Origin: Stomoxys calcitrans
Taxonomy: Eukaryota; Arthropoda; Insecta; Diptera; Muscidae
Assembly (NCBI RefSeq): GCF_963082655.1
Contig: NC_081555.1
Location: 15,678,817 to 15,742,816 of the forward strand
Length of the DNA: 64,000 bases
Reading direction: 5' to 3'
The notes beneath the pieces were generated by a model. It ran no database searches, was not told where the DNA came from, and worked only from the letters and a program-made list of their open reading frames with translations. The position numbers and the translations under genes are program-made. This document shows positions 43,610 to 54,820 of the stretch, one piece after another (the stretch's first letter is position 1; each line of letters begins with the position of its first letter).

Positions 43610-45750
43610 ATTTTTTTATACCTTCCACCATAAGATGGGGGGTATACTAATTTCGTCATTCTGTTTGTAACTACTCGAAATATTCGTCTGAGACCCCATA
43701 AAGTATATATATTCTTGATCGTCGCGACATTTTATGTCGATCTAGCCATGTCCGTCCGTCTGTCCGTCCGTCCGTCCGTCTGTCTGTCGAAAGCACGCTA
43801 ACTTCCGAAGGAGCCGCTTGAAATTTTGCACAAATACTTCTTTTTAGTGTAGGTCGGTTGGTATTGTAAATGGGCCATATCGGTCCATGTTTTGATATAG
43901 CTGCCATATAAACTGATCATGGGTCTTGAATTCTTGAGCCTCTATTATCCGATTGGAATGAAATTTTGCACGACGTGTTTTGTTATTATATCCAACAACT
44001 GTGCCAAGTATGGTTCAAATCGGTCCATAACCTGATATAGCTGCCATATAAACCGATCTTGGGTCTTGACTTCTTGAGCCTCTAGAGGGCGCAATTCTCA
44101 TCCGATTTGACTGAAATTCTGCACATAGTGTTTTAGTATCACTTTTTATCACTACTGTGTTAAGTATGTTTCAAATCGGTCCATAACCTGGTATAGCTGC
44201 CATATAAACCGATCTTGGGTCTTGACTTCTTGAGCCTCTAGAGTGCGCAATTCTTATTCGATTGAAATGAAATTTTGCACGACGTGTTTTGTTATTATGT
44301 CCAACAACTGTGCCAAGTATGGTTCAAATCGGTCCATAACCTGATATAGCTGCCATATAAACCGATCTTGGGTCTTGACTTCTTGAGCCTCTAGAGGGCA
44401 CAATTCTTATCCGACTTGAATGAATTTTTGCACGAAGTATTTCGTTATGATATCCAACAACTGTGCCAAGTATGGTTGAAATCGTTCCATAACCTGATAT
44501 AGCTGTCATATAAACAGATCTGGGGATTTGACTTCTTGAGCTTCTAGAGGGCGCAATTCCTATCCGATTTGGCTGAAATTTTGCATGACGTATTTTATTT
44601 TTACTTACAACAACTGTGTCAAATAAGGTTCAAATCGGTTCATAACCTGATATAGCTGCCATATAAACCGATCTGGGATCTTGTTTTTTTAAATTTTTCA
44701 ATTTTTGCACAGATACTCAGTATTGATGTAGGTCGTTGGGGATTGCAAATGGGCCATAGGGGTTCAGATTTGGATATAGCTCCCATAAAAACCGATCACC
44801 CGATTTGACTTGTAGAGCCCCTGGATTTGGCTGAAATTTAGCACATGGTGTTCTGTTATGACTTTCAATAACTGTGCCAAGTACGACCCAAATCGCTTTA
44901 TGACCTGATATAGCTCCCATATAATCCGATCTCCCGATTTGACTTCTTGAGCCCATAAAAATCACAATTTTTGTCCAATTGGGCTGACTGCTAACAACTG
45001 TCCCAAGAACAGTCTAAATCGGTCTATAACCTGAAATTGTTCCTATATAAACCGATAAATCCCATTAGACTTTTTGAGCCCATGGAAGTCTCGTCCGTCC
45101 GTCTGTCTGTCGAAAATACGCTAAGTTTTGAAGGAGTAGAGCTAGCCGCTTGAAATTTTGCACAAATTCTTCTTATTAGTGAAGGTCAGTTAGGACTGTA
45201 AATGGGCCAAATCGGTCCATGTTTTGATATAGCTGCCATATAATCCTTGGGTCTGGGATCTTGAGTCTTGACTTCTTGAGCCTCTAGAGAGCGCAATTCT
45301 CATCCCATTTTACTAAAATTTCCCACATATTGTTTTGATATCACTTCCAACAACTGTGCGAAGTATGGTCCTAATCGTTCCATAACTTGATATAGCTGCC
45401 ATATAAACCGATCTTGGGTCTTGACTTCTTGAGCCTCTAGAGAACGCAATTCTCATCCGATTTGGCACAAAATTTTGTACAACGGCTCCTCCCATGGCCT
45501 TCAACATACGTGTGCAATATGGTCAGAATCGATCTATAGCTTGATATAGCTCCCATATAAACCGATCTCCCGATATCGCTTCTTGAGCCCCGAATCGGAC
45601 TTTAACTTGATATAGCTGCTCCTCCGTCCTTATTCATTATACTTTGTTTGCCTAAAAACAGATACTGCGCAAAGAACTCGACAGATGCGACCATGGTGGA
45701 GGGAAAAGAAGATTCAGCCCGGCCGAACTTACCACGCTCTTATTTGTTTT
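43610..45750 (+). repeat. Composite family A element (TTGGGTCTTGACTTCTTG subtype)
   Basis: Both termini are present: TTTATACCTTCCACCATAAG at the left, and AGCCCGGCCGAACTTACCAC then GCTCTTATTTGTTTT at the right. Ten or more units of 150-170 bp lie between. The lead module restarts near 44693 (TTTTTGCACAGATACTCAG) and near 45090 (CGTCCGTCCGTCTGTCTGTC), so the element seems to have been built by unequal exchange or nested insertion of related copies. Confidence 0.85.
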
Positions 45751-45751
45751 T

Positions 45752-47010
45752 TCTTTACAATATTTATACCCTACACCACTACTGTGGTACAGGGTATTAT
45801 AAGTAAGTGCATTTGTTTGTATCACCCACAAAGAAGAGAGATAAACCCATTGAGAAGTATACCGATCGACTCAGAATCACTTTCTGATTCGATTTGGCTA
45901 TATCCGTTTGTCGGTCTTTTTGTCCATCTGTCCATGTGAATTTGTGTACAAAGTACAGCTCGCAATTTTTATCCGATCATCTTCAAATTTGGTACGGGCA
46001 TCTTTTTTGGTCTACAGACTAACCCTTTTCTGAGAAAATCGGTTCAGATTTGGATATAGCTCCCATATATATTCGTCCGATTTTAACTAATATTGCAATA
46101 ACATCGTCATTTGTTGTAACGGATACTCACAAAGTTTCCTACGTAGATTTCTCTTGTGACTATCGATGGTACTGTTGAATGTCATAGAAATCGGTTCAGA
46201 TTTACATATAGCTCCCTTTCATATTTATCGCCCGATATTAACTGGAGCCCGTACAACCGCATTCATCAACCGATCTTCTGAAATTTTTACATAACGCTTT
46301 CTTCGCCGACTACCGCCAAACGTTCGGATTCAGATTTGGATGCAGCTCCCATATATATGTTCATCCGATTTGGACTAATATTGCAATAATGTAGTCATTT
46401 ATGAACTGATTCTCTCGAAATTTAACGAATATGTTTCCCTTAAAACTCCCAGCAATGCCATCGAATTTCAAAGAAATCGAATTAGATTGAGATATAGAGC
46501 TATGGAGATATACAGATTAAGAGTCTTTGTCAGCATATTTCTTAACAGATTTATTTTAACTTTTGCACAATACCTTCTTTGACTTTCACTATGTGTGCCG
46601 ATTTGTATTGAAATTGGTTCAGATTAGGAAAAAAAAGCTGCCATTAATATTTTCCTCAGATTTTGACTAATACACCATTAGTTTGGTCATATGTTAACAG
46701 CTCCTTATTGCACAAGGGTCTCTCTTATGGCTTTTCAGCTAACAGCAGAAGATTTAGATACAGCTCCCATATAAATGTATCTCTTAATTATCACTTTTAG
46801 GACCTTTTCAAAAGCATTTACCATACAATCATGTCAAAATAGTGCACAACTATTTTCTCTGTGACTCCTCGAAAGCGTATAGATTTTGGTCACAGTTGTA
46901 TATTTCAAATTTAAGCAAATTTTAATTTTTACGACTTAGTCTACACACACAATGTGGTGTAGGGTCTCAAAAGGTCAGCTTCGCCCTTCTTGAGCCTGTG
47001 CTTACCAGTC
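45752..47010 (-). repeat. Family C element, reverse orientation
   Basis: It opens with TTATACCCTACACCACTACTG, contains the reversed lead GTATACCGATCGACTCAGAA and six or more diverged units (GATTTGGATATAGCTCCCAT). It closes with GTGTAGGGTCTCAAAAGGTC and AGCTTCGCCCTTCTTG, a degraded form of the family C hairpin end. Confidence 0.75.
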
Positions 47011-47607
47011 TTTTTTTTTGAGGAAAACTTTTTGTTTAAATCTTTTATAGAAATTTTCCACAAAATTTTTTTCTTATTGAGATTCCATTGCAGGATATCG
47101 TCCGTGAAAAAATATTTTTTTTTTTTTAATTTTTTTTTTTTTTTTTTTTCATTGTCTTTCAAGTCGAACTTAATGACCAAGCGAATGCAAAATCCAAAGC
47201 AGAGATTGATAATTGAGTCTTGAAGAAAAGAAATTGCCAGTTCCTCAGACAAGGCAGGACACATGTCACCCCACTGGTGGACGCGTTGCGATAATTGGGT
47301 TTCATTATCTCATCGGCACCATCGTGAACTTTGTCCGTCCGTCTGACCGGCCTTCAGTTCACAGCCTGTTGTTCGTAGTACTTATAGTTGAAATCATAAG
47401 CACAAATCCTATGTGAAATCTCAACTACTACTACCAGACTGTTCGCTGTAAGCTTTTTCACTGAGCAATCTCTCTTCAAACAGACTCCAACCCCCCTCTA
47501 TGGCTTTTGCATTCATTTTATTCCCTTGTCAACGTGGCAAGCTCCGCCTGCCGAAATTGTCAAAAGAAATTTTGCTTTAGACATAGATAGAAAACTTTTT
47601 TACTCCA
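47011..47607. other. Spacer with long T tracts
   Basis: T-rich runs at 47116-47149 and no supported gene. A GTCCGTCCGTCTGACC phrase at 47331 resembles the family A lead. Confidence 0.45.
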
Positions 47608-47745
47608 TGAGTAAGTGCTTTTCTCTTCCAACAATTATCTTGATTTGATTTACACCACTTGAGACTTACGTATAAAAATGGCGTATACGTTATGTGAATT
47701 TACTCACACTTAAGCATAATGTTCATACGCACCATGCAAAATAAT
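47608..47745 (+). repeat. Family D repeat, copy 1
   Basis: The repeat reads GAGTAAGTGCTTTTCTCTTCC, TTGATTTGATTTACACCACT, TGAGACTTACG, GGCGTATACGTTATGTGAAT and TTCATACGCACCATG. It aligns along its length with 48158-48284 and 55490-55622. Confidence 0.75.
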
Positions 47746-47749
47746 TGCA

Positions 47750-48157
47750 AATAAGTGGGAGCTATGTCAGGTTATGAACCGATTTAAATCATACTTAGCG
47801 CAGTTGTTGAAAGTCATAACAAAACACTTTAGGCCAAATTCCAGCCTAATCGGATGAGAATTGCGCCCACTAGTGGCTCAAGAAGTCAAGATCCAAGATC
47901 GCTTTATATGGCAGCTATATCAAGTTATGAACCGATTTGAATCATTCTTAGCACATTTGTTGGAAGTCTCAACAAAGCACTTTAGGCCAAATTCCCGCCC
48001 AATCGGTTAAGAATTGCGACCTCAAGAAGCTTAAAAAATCAAGACCCAAGATGGGTTTATATGGCAGCTATGTCAGGTTATGGACCGCGCCTTTTAGTGG
48101 CTCAAGAAGTCAAAGAAGATCAAAGATCGGTTATGAACCGATTTGAACCACTATAAA
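47750..48157 (-). repeat. Family A fragment, reverse, next to D copy 1
   Basis: Units read GTGGGAGCTATGTCAGGTTA, TGAACCGATTTAAATCATAC, TTTAGGCCAAATTCC and TCAAGAAGTCAAGATCC. The start of this stretch is repeated after D copy 2. Confidence 0.75.
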
Positions 48158-48284
48158 AAAGTGCTTTTTTCCTACCACCAATGATCATGGTTTGATATAC
48201 ACCATTTGAGGCTTAAGTATGAAGATGGCGTATACGCTATATGAATTGCCTCACACGTACGCCCAATGCTCATACGCACCATAG
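48158..48284 (+). repeat. Family D repeat, copy 2
   Basis: The repeat has GTGCTTTTTTCCTACCACC, AATGATCATGGTTTGATATAC, GATGGCGTATACGCTATATG and GCTCATACGCACCATAG. Confidence 0.75.
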
Positions 48285-48299
48285 TACCTACACGCTTCA

Positions 48300-48475
48300 A
48301 TATAATTGCAAGTAAGTGGGACCTATGTCAGGTTTTGAACCGATTTAAACCATAATTAGCACATTTGTTGTCAAGTCACAACAAAACACTTTATGCCAAA
48401 TTTGAGCCATAGCGGATAAGAATTGCGCCCTCTAGAAGCTCAAGAAATCAAGACCCAAGATCGGCGGCAACCCTT
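48300..48475 (-). repeat. Family A fragment, reverse, next to D copy 2
   Basis: It repeats the beginning of the fragment at 47750 (AATTGCAAGTAAGTGGGACC, TATGTCAGGTTTTGAACC), as expected if D plus A was duplicated as one block of about 550 bp. Confidence 0.7.
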
Positions 48476-49590
48476 GCCGATGAAGGAATTCATCGGGTCA
48501 ATCCGGTACATACAACCGGCTACCATTGGTGGTTTGCAATTTTTAAAGCATTTTTCTACTAAAGATTATCTTTTTTTTACTACTTTCTCTTCAACTTTTA
48601 CTATTCCCTTACTTATTTGCACTTTCTGTATATCTTTCTCTCGCTGCCAACCTTTGACTTATATCCAACCCAAAAATAATTTAAAAGTCGACACCTTTTC
48701 CTTAATCTTTAACCTTTGTTAAATTTTCAAGACTTCACCGCAGATTAAAGAACGATAAATTGAAACTAAAATAAAACTAGCGTGGAACTAGCAAAGTCAA
48801 TGTTAAACTTGCACATAGTGCCGGATATGGGCTGTTGTGCAAAACAATGCAAAGGATAAACCAACTGCCAAGCCAAAATCCCATTTTGGCCTTTCAGTGG
48901 AAAAAGGAAAGAAAAACAAAGGAAGCGCGAATAAAATTATCAACATTTGAGTGACCTCACCCAGTGAGTAAATCAAAGACAAAGCAAATCATTTGTGTTG
49001 GCCTTAAACACAAAAAGCAAAAAGCACTACACCCACTGTGTGGGTGTACTAAAAGACTACACAAAAGCGTATGGTTTTAGGCAATATATATAGGACTAAT
49101 GCTCTGTCACCCCATATTTTTGATTTCATTAAAAGTGTTGGTATGCACTAACACTTGCCAAAGTTTGTTTGTTTGTTGCCCGTTTTAGTGCTTTTGGCTC
49201 AAAACCATAGTAATTGAAAGGACATCCGTCGCATTTACGCTGCTACCCTTGCGCAAGTGTTCCCTAGTGGATATGTTTGGGTGTGCGATGCCATTCTGCG
49301 GCTATTGGCTTTGAATTGCGAAAATGTTTGAATGGCGGTTTTATTATGTGGGCAAAGAAAAAAAGTTGATAAGTAACATTTGGCTAACATTGGTAGGCAA
49401 AAAAAAAAAAGCATTTGTGGCTTTGCAAATTTGTCAATTGCATTTTTTGGAAGAAAAAGCATACTGAAAATGCAGTTTTTTGTTTCCCTTTTTTAATTTA
49501 TAGTTTAAATGCTTGTTAGTGAAAAAATTTTGGCAAATAATTGGATAGATAAAAGTAATTGGCAAAAAAGGCATAAGGGATTATTAGTTT
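48476..49590. other. Unique spacer, no gene seen
   Basis: No supported exon. Open frames (48423-48722 forward, 49235-49462 reverse) have no recognisable domain. Confidence 0.45.
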
Positions 49591-49712
49591 TCATGCCCAC
49601 CAATTCAGGGCGTAGGTATATTCAGTTTGTCTTTTCGTTTGCAATACATCAGGATATTCATTTCAGACCCAAAAAATTTTATATATTTCTGGTAGTCATA
49701 AAAAAAGAACAA
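49591..49712 (+). repeat. Family A, isolated ATACCC-end module
   Basis: CATGCCCACCAATTCAGGGC, GTATATTCAGTTTGTC and CGTTTGCAATACATCAGG match the first 110 bases of family A. The family C hairpin end follows directly. Confidence 0.65.
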
Positions 49713-50625
49713 GGAAAGTCAAAAGTCGGGCTGAGCCGATTATATAATACCACCGAGTTAACCATGTACTACTATTAAGCAAAAGCGGGAGCATGTATGA
49801 CTTTGTACAGATTTCAAAAAATCATGGCTACTACTATTGGGTTGGCCAAAAAGTAATTGCGGATTTTTCATATAGTCGGCGTTGACAAATTTTTTCACAG
49901 CTTGTGACTCTGTGATTGCATTCTTTCTTCTGTCAGTTTTCAGCTGTTACTTTTAGCTTGCTTTAGAAAAAAAGTGCAAAAAAGTATATTTGATTAAAGT
50001 TCATTCTAAGTTTTATTAAAAATGCATTTAAATTCTTTTAAAAAATCCGCAATTACTTTTTGGGCAACCCAATATATAGCCATAAAACTCCATATCGGAT
50101 GGAAAATATAAATTGACCGTTAAAAAAAACATTGCATAAATTAAGGCGTTAAATAAAACACCTCATGCTATAGTTTGTAAAAATCGGACTAAAACAGTAA
50201 CTGCTACCACCGTAATAGGCCATATCGGAGGAAAGATATATATGGAAGACATATCTTAACCTGAAACGATTTCCATGAAATTTTTCGCACAAATTGAGGC
50301 TTCAAATCAAACGCCTCATGCAATGATCGGCCTAAAAATTTGGCTGTTACAGCCTTAATAGGACCCAACGGATAAAATATATATGGGAGCTATATCTAAA
50401 ACTGGACCGATTTTTCCCAAAATCAATAGCATTCATCCTTGGGGGAAAATTGGAAAATTTCATGGTAATCTGGCAAAAAATGCGACCTGTGACTTGATAA
50501 CAGGAATATATGGACAGACAGACAGACGGACATAACTTAACCGAATCAGGCAGTTGTTACAAGCCGATCGGTGTACTTAACAATGGGTCTAGCAGGTCTC
50601 CTTCTTAGCGCTACAAATAAATGCA
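49713..50625 (+). repeat. Family C element interrupted by a MITE
   Basis: The left end is AAGGAAAGTCAAAAGTCGGG, then CTGAGCCGATTATATAATACC. Three to four units and the lead GACGGACATAACTTAACC and GATCGGTGTACTTAACAATG follow. The MITE at 49837-50072 splits the first unit. Confidence 0.75.
49837..50072 (-). mobile_element. Mariner-type MITE, copy 2 (236 bp)
   Basis: TTGGGTTGGCCAAAAAGTAA to TTTTTGGGCAACCCAA, flanked by TA on both sides (49835-49836 and 50073-50074). The interior aligns with the copy at 57488 and, in inverted orientation, with the copy at 35146. Inserted into family C. Confidence 0.92.
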
Positions 50626-50639
50626 CAACAGAGATATCT

Positions 50640-50831
50640 AAATAATATTGTCTGAGTTTTGCAGACAAAGGTGTCATCGAAAAAATTGATTCTGCCCGAG
50701 TTTTTCTACAAAAATCCCCAAAATACCCCTTTCGGGCAAAGATGGTTTCAAAATTGGCATTTTTTAGTAAATTTGTTAGGCTAAGGAAGATTCTGTTCTC
50801 GAGATCTATTACGGTGGGGTATATCCAAAAG
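50640..50831 (+). pseudogene. LINE L2 segment upstream of SINE1 insertion
   Basis: The frame read as FVRLRKILFSRSITVGYIQK fits the region between endonuclease and RT in RNase H-bearing LINEs, and appears to continue into the ENVWTMSSEETLEL segment after the SINE. The first 120 bases are less certain. Confidence 0.5.
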
Positions 50832-51110
50832 TCGGAAGCCACCGTAGCGCAGAGCTTAGCATGTCCGCCTATGACGCTGAACGCCTGGGTTCGAACCCTG
50901 GCGAGACCATCAGAAAAAATTTTCAGCGGTGGCCATGTAAAACTTCTCTCCAAAAGAGGTGTCGCACTGCGGCACGCCGTTCGAACTCGGCTATAAAAAG
51001 GAGGCCCCTTATCATTGAGACTAAACTTGAATCGGACTGCACTCATTGATATGTGAGAAGTTTGCCCCTGTTCCTTAATGGAATGTTCATGGGCAAAATT
51101 TGCATTTGCA
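50832..51110 (+). mobile_element. SINE1 copy 8, internally deleted, inside LINE L2
   Basis: The head is well preserved (GCCACCGTAGCGCAGAG, GGGTTCGAACCCTGG) and the 3' part ends GGGCAAAATTTGCATTTGCA. About 40 bases (the CCCCTCCTAATGCTGGC to GTACTATG segment) are missing after CAGCGGTGG. The flanks TATCCAAAAG (50822-50831) and TATCCAGGAG (51111-51120) match at eight of ten bases, consistent with an older target duplication. Confidence 0.9.
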
Positions 51111-51650
51111 TATCCAGGAGTTAGAGAATGTGTGGACAATGTCTAGTGAGGAAACGCTAGAACTACTCGTTGATACATATGTCCCGGGAAATTCTCCAAA
51201 CGTCAATGTGGCGCCAGAAGAGGTTGTCATTGATATGCATTCGTCGGAGGCCATTAGGGAAATTGTGTCTGAGCCGAAAATCCTTTGGGCGATAAGAAGT
51301 TTCGACTCCTTTAAGTCGCCAGGTCCTGATGATGTATCACCGGTTGAATTACAAGCTGTGTCTGATAGACTGGTTCCCTGGCTTAGGGAGATATACTGTG
51401 CTGGTATCAGAATGTCTTATATACCTGTGGGATGGAGGGACACATGAAGCAGGAAAACTCTACCACACGAAGGCGAAAGATTTTCGTCCTATTAGTCTGT
51501 CATTCTTTCATGCTGAAGACTCTTGAGAGGTTGATAGAAACATATCATAGGGCAGAGATCCCTGGAGAGCGCCTGTCGCAGCAACACCATGCATAAATTG
51601 TAGTAAAGGCAAATCCAATGAAACAGCCCTTCACGACCTAGTCGGGGAAA
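51111..51650 (+). pseudogene. LINE L2 reverse transcriptase, N-terminal part
   Basis: The translation gives ENVWTMSSEETLELLVDTYV, ILWAIRSFDSFKSPGPDDVS then PVELQAV, RMSYIPVGWRDT. After a frameshift it continues with GKLYHTKAKDFRPISLS, LERLIETYHRAEIPGE and SNETALHDLVGE. These correspond to RT motifs 0-2 of a LOA/I-type LINE. The domain stops before motif A, so the catalytic Asp residues are missing. Confidence 0.85.
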
Positions 51651-52104
51651 ATGGCTTTGGCCGTTCTCCTTTCAGTTGACCAGTCCGGAACCGTTTGGGG
51701 TTCAACTGGTAGTAGCTTCGGCTACGAGGTCTGACCGGAGTCCTTAATCTGGTACCATGGGAGTCGGGGGCCCCTGGGATTTCGATTCCAGCCCTACTAT
51801 GGTGAGGCCCCAGTGGGGGATAACATGGTGGCTGTGGTTTGGACCCAAATCGCGAGTAGAGCGCAAGCTCGATGTGGAGTTGCATTGCATCTGGGTGCCG
51901 TGACCCATAGATCGGAAGGAGTTTTAGATAGTGCTCCGCCTCTAACCCAGGGGGAGAACACGCCCAGACAACCTGCACTCGAATTGGTACCCATGCATAG
52001 CTTAAGCTAAGTGTGGGGGCGTTGGTGGACGCATTATATTCACCCAGGGTTAAGAGCCGTGCAGGATTAGGCCAACGCGGCAGGTGCCTGCATTAAAGAC
52101 CACT
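51651..52104. other. GC-rich block replacing the LINE L2 RT core
   Basis: About 450 bp of markedly GC-richer sequence (GGGAGTCGGGGGCCCCTGG, AACCCAGGGGGAGAACACGC) lies between the N-terminal and C-terminal parts of the L2 RT. The RT palm with YADD would be expected here. Open frames on both strands exist, but none is recognisable. It could be the 5' untranslated region of a LINE or another element. Confidence 0.5.
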
Positions 52105-52600
52105 AGGACTTGTCTCCTAGGGTGGAGAGAATTTTCCATTTACAGAAAGCGCAAAATACCTGGGTGTTTTGCTGGACAGGAAACTGAACTTCAAATCCAA
52201 CATTTTGGAAAGGGCAAAAAAGGCCTCTATTGCCCTATACACCTGCAAGAGAGCCATTGGAAAAAGTTGGGGATTTAGAACGCGTGTCATGCATTGGCTA
52301 TATACTGCAGTTGTCAGACCTATAATGCTATATAGTGTTGTGATCTGGTGGACGGGGCTTCAAAAATCCACTTATTGCTTAATACTTAACCGCATCCAAA
52401 GGATGGCTTGTTTGTACATCACAGCCGCACTGAGGACGACACCATCTGATGCACCGAATTTAATGCTACATCTTGAGCCTCTAGACATTGTGGCTGCCCA
52501 AATTGCAGCGACCACTGTCGTTAAGGTTAAGGGAGCTTTCTCATTGGTCATGTGGCGGTCACGGACTCTGTGCTATACTTGATACAATATCCGATATTCC
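52105..52600 (+). pseudogene. LINE L2 reverse transcriptase, C-terminal part
   Basis: PFTESAKYLGVLLDRKLNFK marks the region after the palm. YTCKRAIGKSWG, WLYTAVVRPIMLYSVVIWWT, NRIQRMACLYITAALRTTPS and LHLEPLDIVAAQIA follow. The frame is intact for 137 codons from the Met at 52169, then shifts. Confidence 0.85.
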
Positions 52601-52639
52601 AGACAGTGTGGACTACACCCTACCTGAGTAGCTTATTGA

Positions 52640-53240
52640 TAAAAATTACTGTATCACTATTCCTAATAGAACCGATTGGAACTACGATATCCCTGGTAAT
52701 AGAAGTTACATAGACTTCTATACGGATGGTTCCAAACTAAACGACCAGGCGGGCTTTGGGGGTACACCCCCAAAGAGGTTACCCGACCACTGGGGTGTGT
52801 ATCAAGCAGAGATCCTTGCAATTAAGGAAGTGGTGAAATGGCTAAGATGTAATGTCATTACGACGATTGTCATAGATATCTTCTTAGACAACCAGGCTGC
52901 CATTAAATCCCTGAAGAAAGTATTTCTAAACACAAAAACCGCCCTCGACTGTCGCAGATCTCCCAACGAGATGGCTGCCATTAAATCCCTGGAGAAGGTA
53001 TTTCTTGAACACAAAAACCGCCCTCGACTGTCGCAGATCTCTCAACGAGATGGCTGAACATTTCAAAATTCACCTGTTCTGGGTGCCGGGCCACAGAGAT
53101 ATTCCAGGGAATTCTAAAGCAGACGAGCTTGTGAGACTAGGAACTACCTTACACACTCCAGGAAACACAGGAATCTGTGGGTATGCCTCTAGCGACATGT
53201 TAGCTAAGTTTTCAGGACCAGGCCCGAAGGACAACGAATG
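52640..53240 (+). pseudogene. LINE L2 RNase H domain, frameshifted
   Basis: The RNase H would remove the RNA strand after reverse transcription. Visible catalytic landmarks are FYTDGSK near 52716, QAEILAI near 52802, LDNQAAIKSL near 52886 (usually SDSQAA) and WVPGHRDIPGNSKADELV at 53080-53134. A 78-79-bp tandem duplication (about 52895-53050) repeats the AAIKSLEKVFL.NTKTALDCR segment and shifts the frame. RNase H next to RT, with the C-terminal tail below, points to the LOA/I group. Confidence 0.85.
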
Positions 53241-53329
53241 ATAGATGGTCACAAAGGGGGGGCTGTGAGCATTTCAAAACTATGTGGCCTCATCTAGACT
53301 TGAAGAGGTCTACCGCTTTGCTGTCATTG

Positions 53330-53670
53330 GCTAAAACAGACGTCTCAATCATTGTGTCCGTCATGATAGGTCACTGTCTAATCGGAAAACATGCTGACTC
53401 GGAAGGTTGCCAGCAATGACTTTTGCAGAAGCTTTAAGGACATCGAAGAAGAAGAGACTACAGAAAAACTTCTGTTCGTATGTCACGCACTAGCTGTCAG
53501 AAAGAGTTTCACTTTAGGTTCTCATTTCTATGAGAACCTGTCTGATTTAGCGGATGTGAACAATTGCAAGTTATTGGGCTTTTTAAAGCGATCGGCATGG
53601 TTTAACGGTAGGAACTAGAAGGCATCTTCTTTGTTCTGTTCCTGTGGAATTACAATGGACGAAAAAGTCT
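53330..53670 (+). pseudogene. LINE L2 C-terminal tail and 3' end
   Basis: IIVSVMIGHCLIGKHAD, then ASNDFCRSFKDIEEEETTEK, FVCHALAVRKSF and FYENLSDLADV precede a stop. The 3' region CTGTGGAATTACAATGGACG is cut off before the CCTAACC end and runs into family A. Same tail as at 7190 and 7740. Confidence 0.8.
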
Positions 53671-54568
53671 AAGATTGGTTCATTTATGGCTGCAATATAG
53701 ACCGATAAGCCGATTTAAGGTCATAGGTTCATAAAAGGACTTCCACCCATAAAATTCGCATAAATATGATACGGACTAAATTAAGTGCCTGATTTCGCTG
53801 AATTTTGGGACAGAGAGTTGCAGTAGAACACCCGATATCCGAACGGAGTATGGTCGAGATCGGTCCATAAGCTATCATATACACCGATCTGCGGATAAAG
53901 GAACTTAAGCCCCTAAAAGCCGCATTTGTTACTCGATTTCTCTGAAATTTACATCTGTGTGTTGGACAAGGCCACTTGATGTTCGAACCGAGTTTTGTCC
54001 ACATCAGGCCACATTTGGATATAGCACCCGTATGGGCCGTTCTACCAACTGAGTGTCTTAATAGGCGCATTTATTATACGATTTCGCTGAAATATCCAAT
54101 AGTGAGTTGGATTAGGCCACCCGATTTCCATACCAAGTAGCTGTCATATAGACTGATCAGCTGATTTAAGGTCTTAAGCACATAAAAATCGCATTAAGTA
54201 CCCGATTTGCCTGAAATTTGGAACAGTGGGTTCCACTAGGCAAACGGTTATCCTAACGGATTTTGGTCCACATAAGACCTTATTTAGATATATCTGTCAT
54301 CTAGTTCGATCTGTCGTTTAAAGGGCTTACGTTCAGAAAGGCTTATTTAGCCTTATCAACAACTTGTTTAAGCTGATTCTCAGCTGTTAAAGGTCTTAAG
54401 CACATAAAAATCGATTTTAATGCCCGTTTTGGCTGAAATTTAGAACTGCGAGTTGCGCTGGACCAAGCGGTATCCTAACCGATTATTGTTCACATAACAC
54501 CTTATTTAGATATTGCTGCGGTCTAGTCCGATCTGTCGTTTTAGCGTCTTAAGTTCATAAAAGCCAAC
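53671..54568 (+). repeat. Family A array interrupted by SINE1
   Basis: Five to six diverged units in plus orientation (ATGGCTGCAATATAGACCG, CCGATTTCGCTGAA, GGATATAGCACCCG). The final GTTCATAAAAGCCAAC is the left copy of the SINE target duplication. Confidence 0.75.
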
Positions 54569-54820
54569 TCATAGAGGCCACCGTAGAGCAGAAGTTAGCA
54601 TGTCCGCCTAAGACGCTGAAAGTCTGGATTCGTATCCTGGCGAGACCATAAAAAAATTTTTCAGCGGTGGTTTTCCCCTCCTAATACAGGCAACAGTTGT
54701 GAGGTACTATGCCATGTAAAACTTCTCTCCAAAGAGGTGTCGCACTGCGGTACGCCGTTCGGATTCGGCTATAAAAAGGAGACCCCCTATGGGCAAAATT
54801 TGCAAAAAATTTGCATTTAC
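54569..54820 (+). mobile_element. SINE1 copy 9 with 16-bp target duplication
   Basis: Six extra bases precede the AGGCCACCGTAGAGCAGAAG head. The B box region is degenerate (GATTCGTATCC), and the body ends early (GAGACCCCCTATGGGC) before TTTGCATTTAC. GTTCATAAAAGCC(A/T)AC lies at both 54553-54568 and 54821-54836. Confidence 0.92.

Noticed and set aside
43750..43800. Short CCGTCCGTCTGTCTGTC tract as a separate microsatellite
   Set aside because: It is part of the normal family A lead module; it is mentioned only as the likely seed of the expanded tract at 35930.
52802..53014. Reverse-strand frame across the RNase H segment
   Set aside because: It is the antisense shadow of the LINE L2 RNase H coding sequence.
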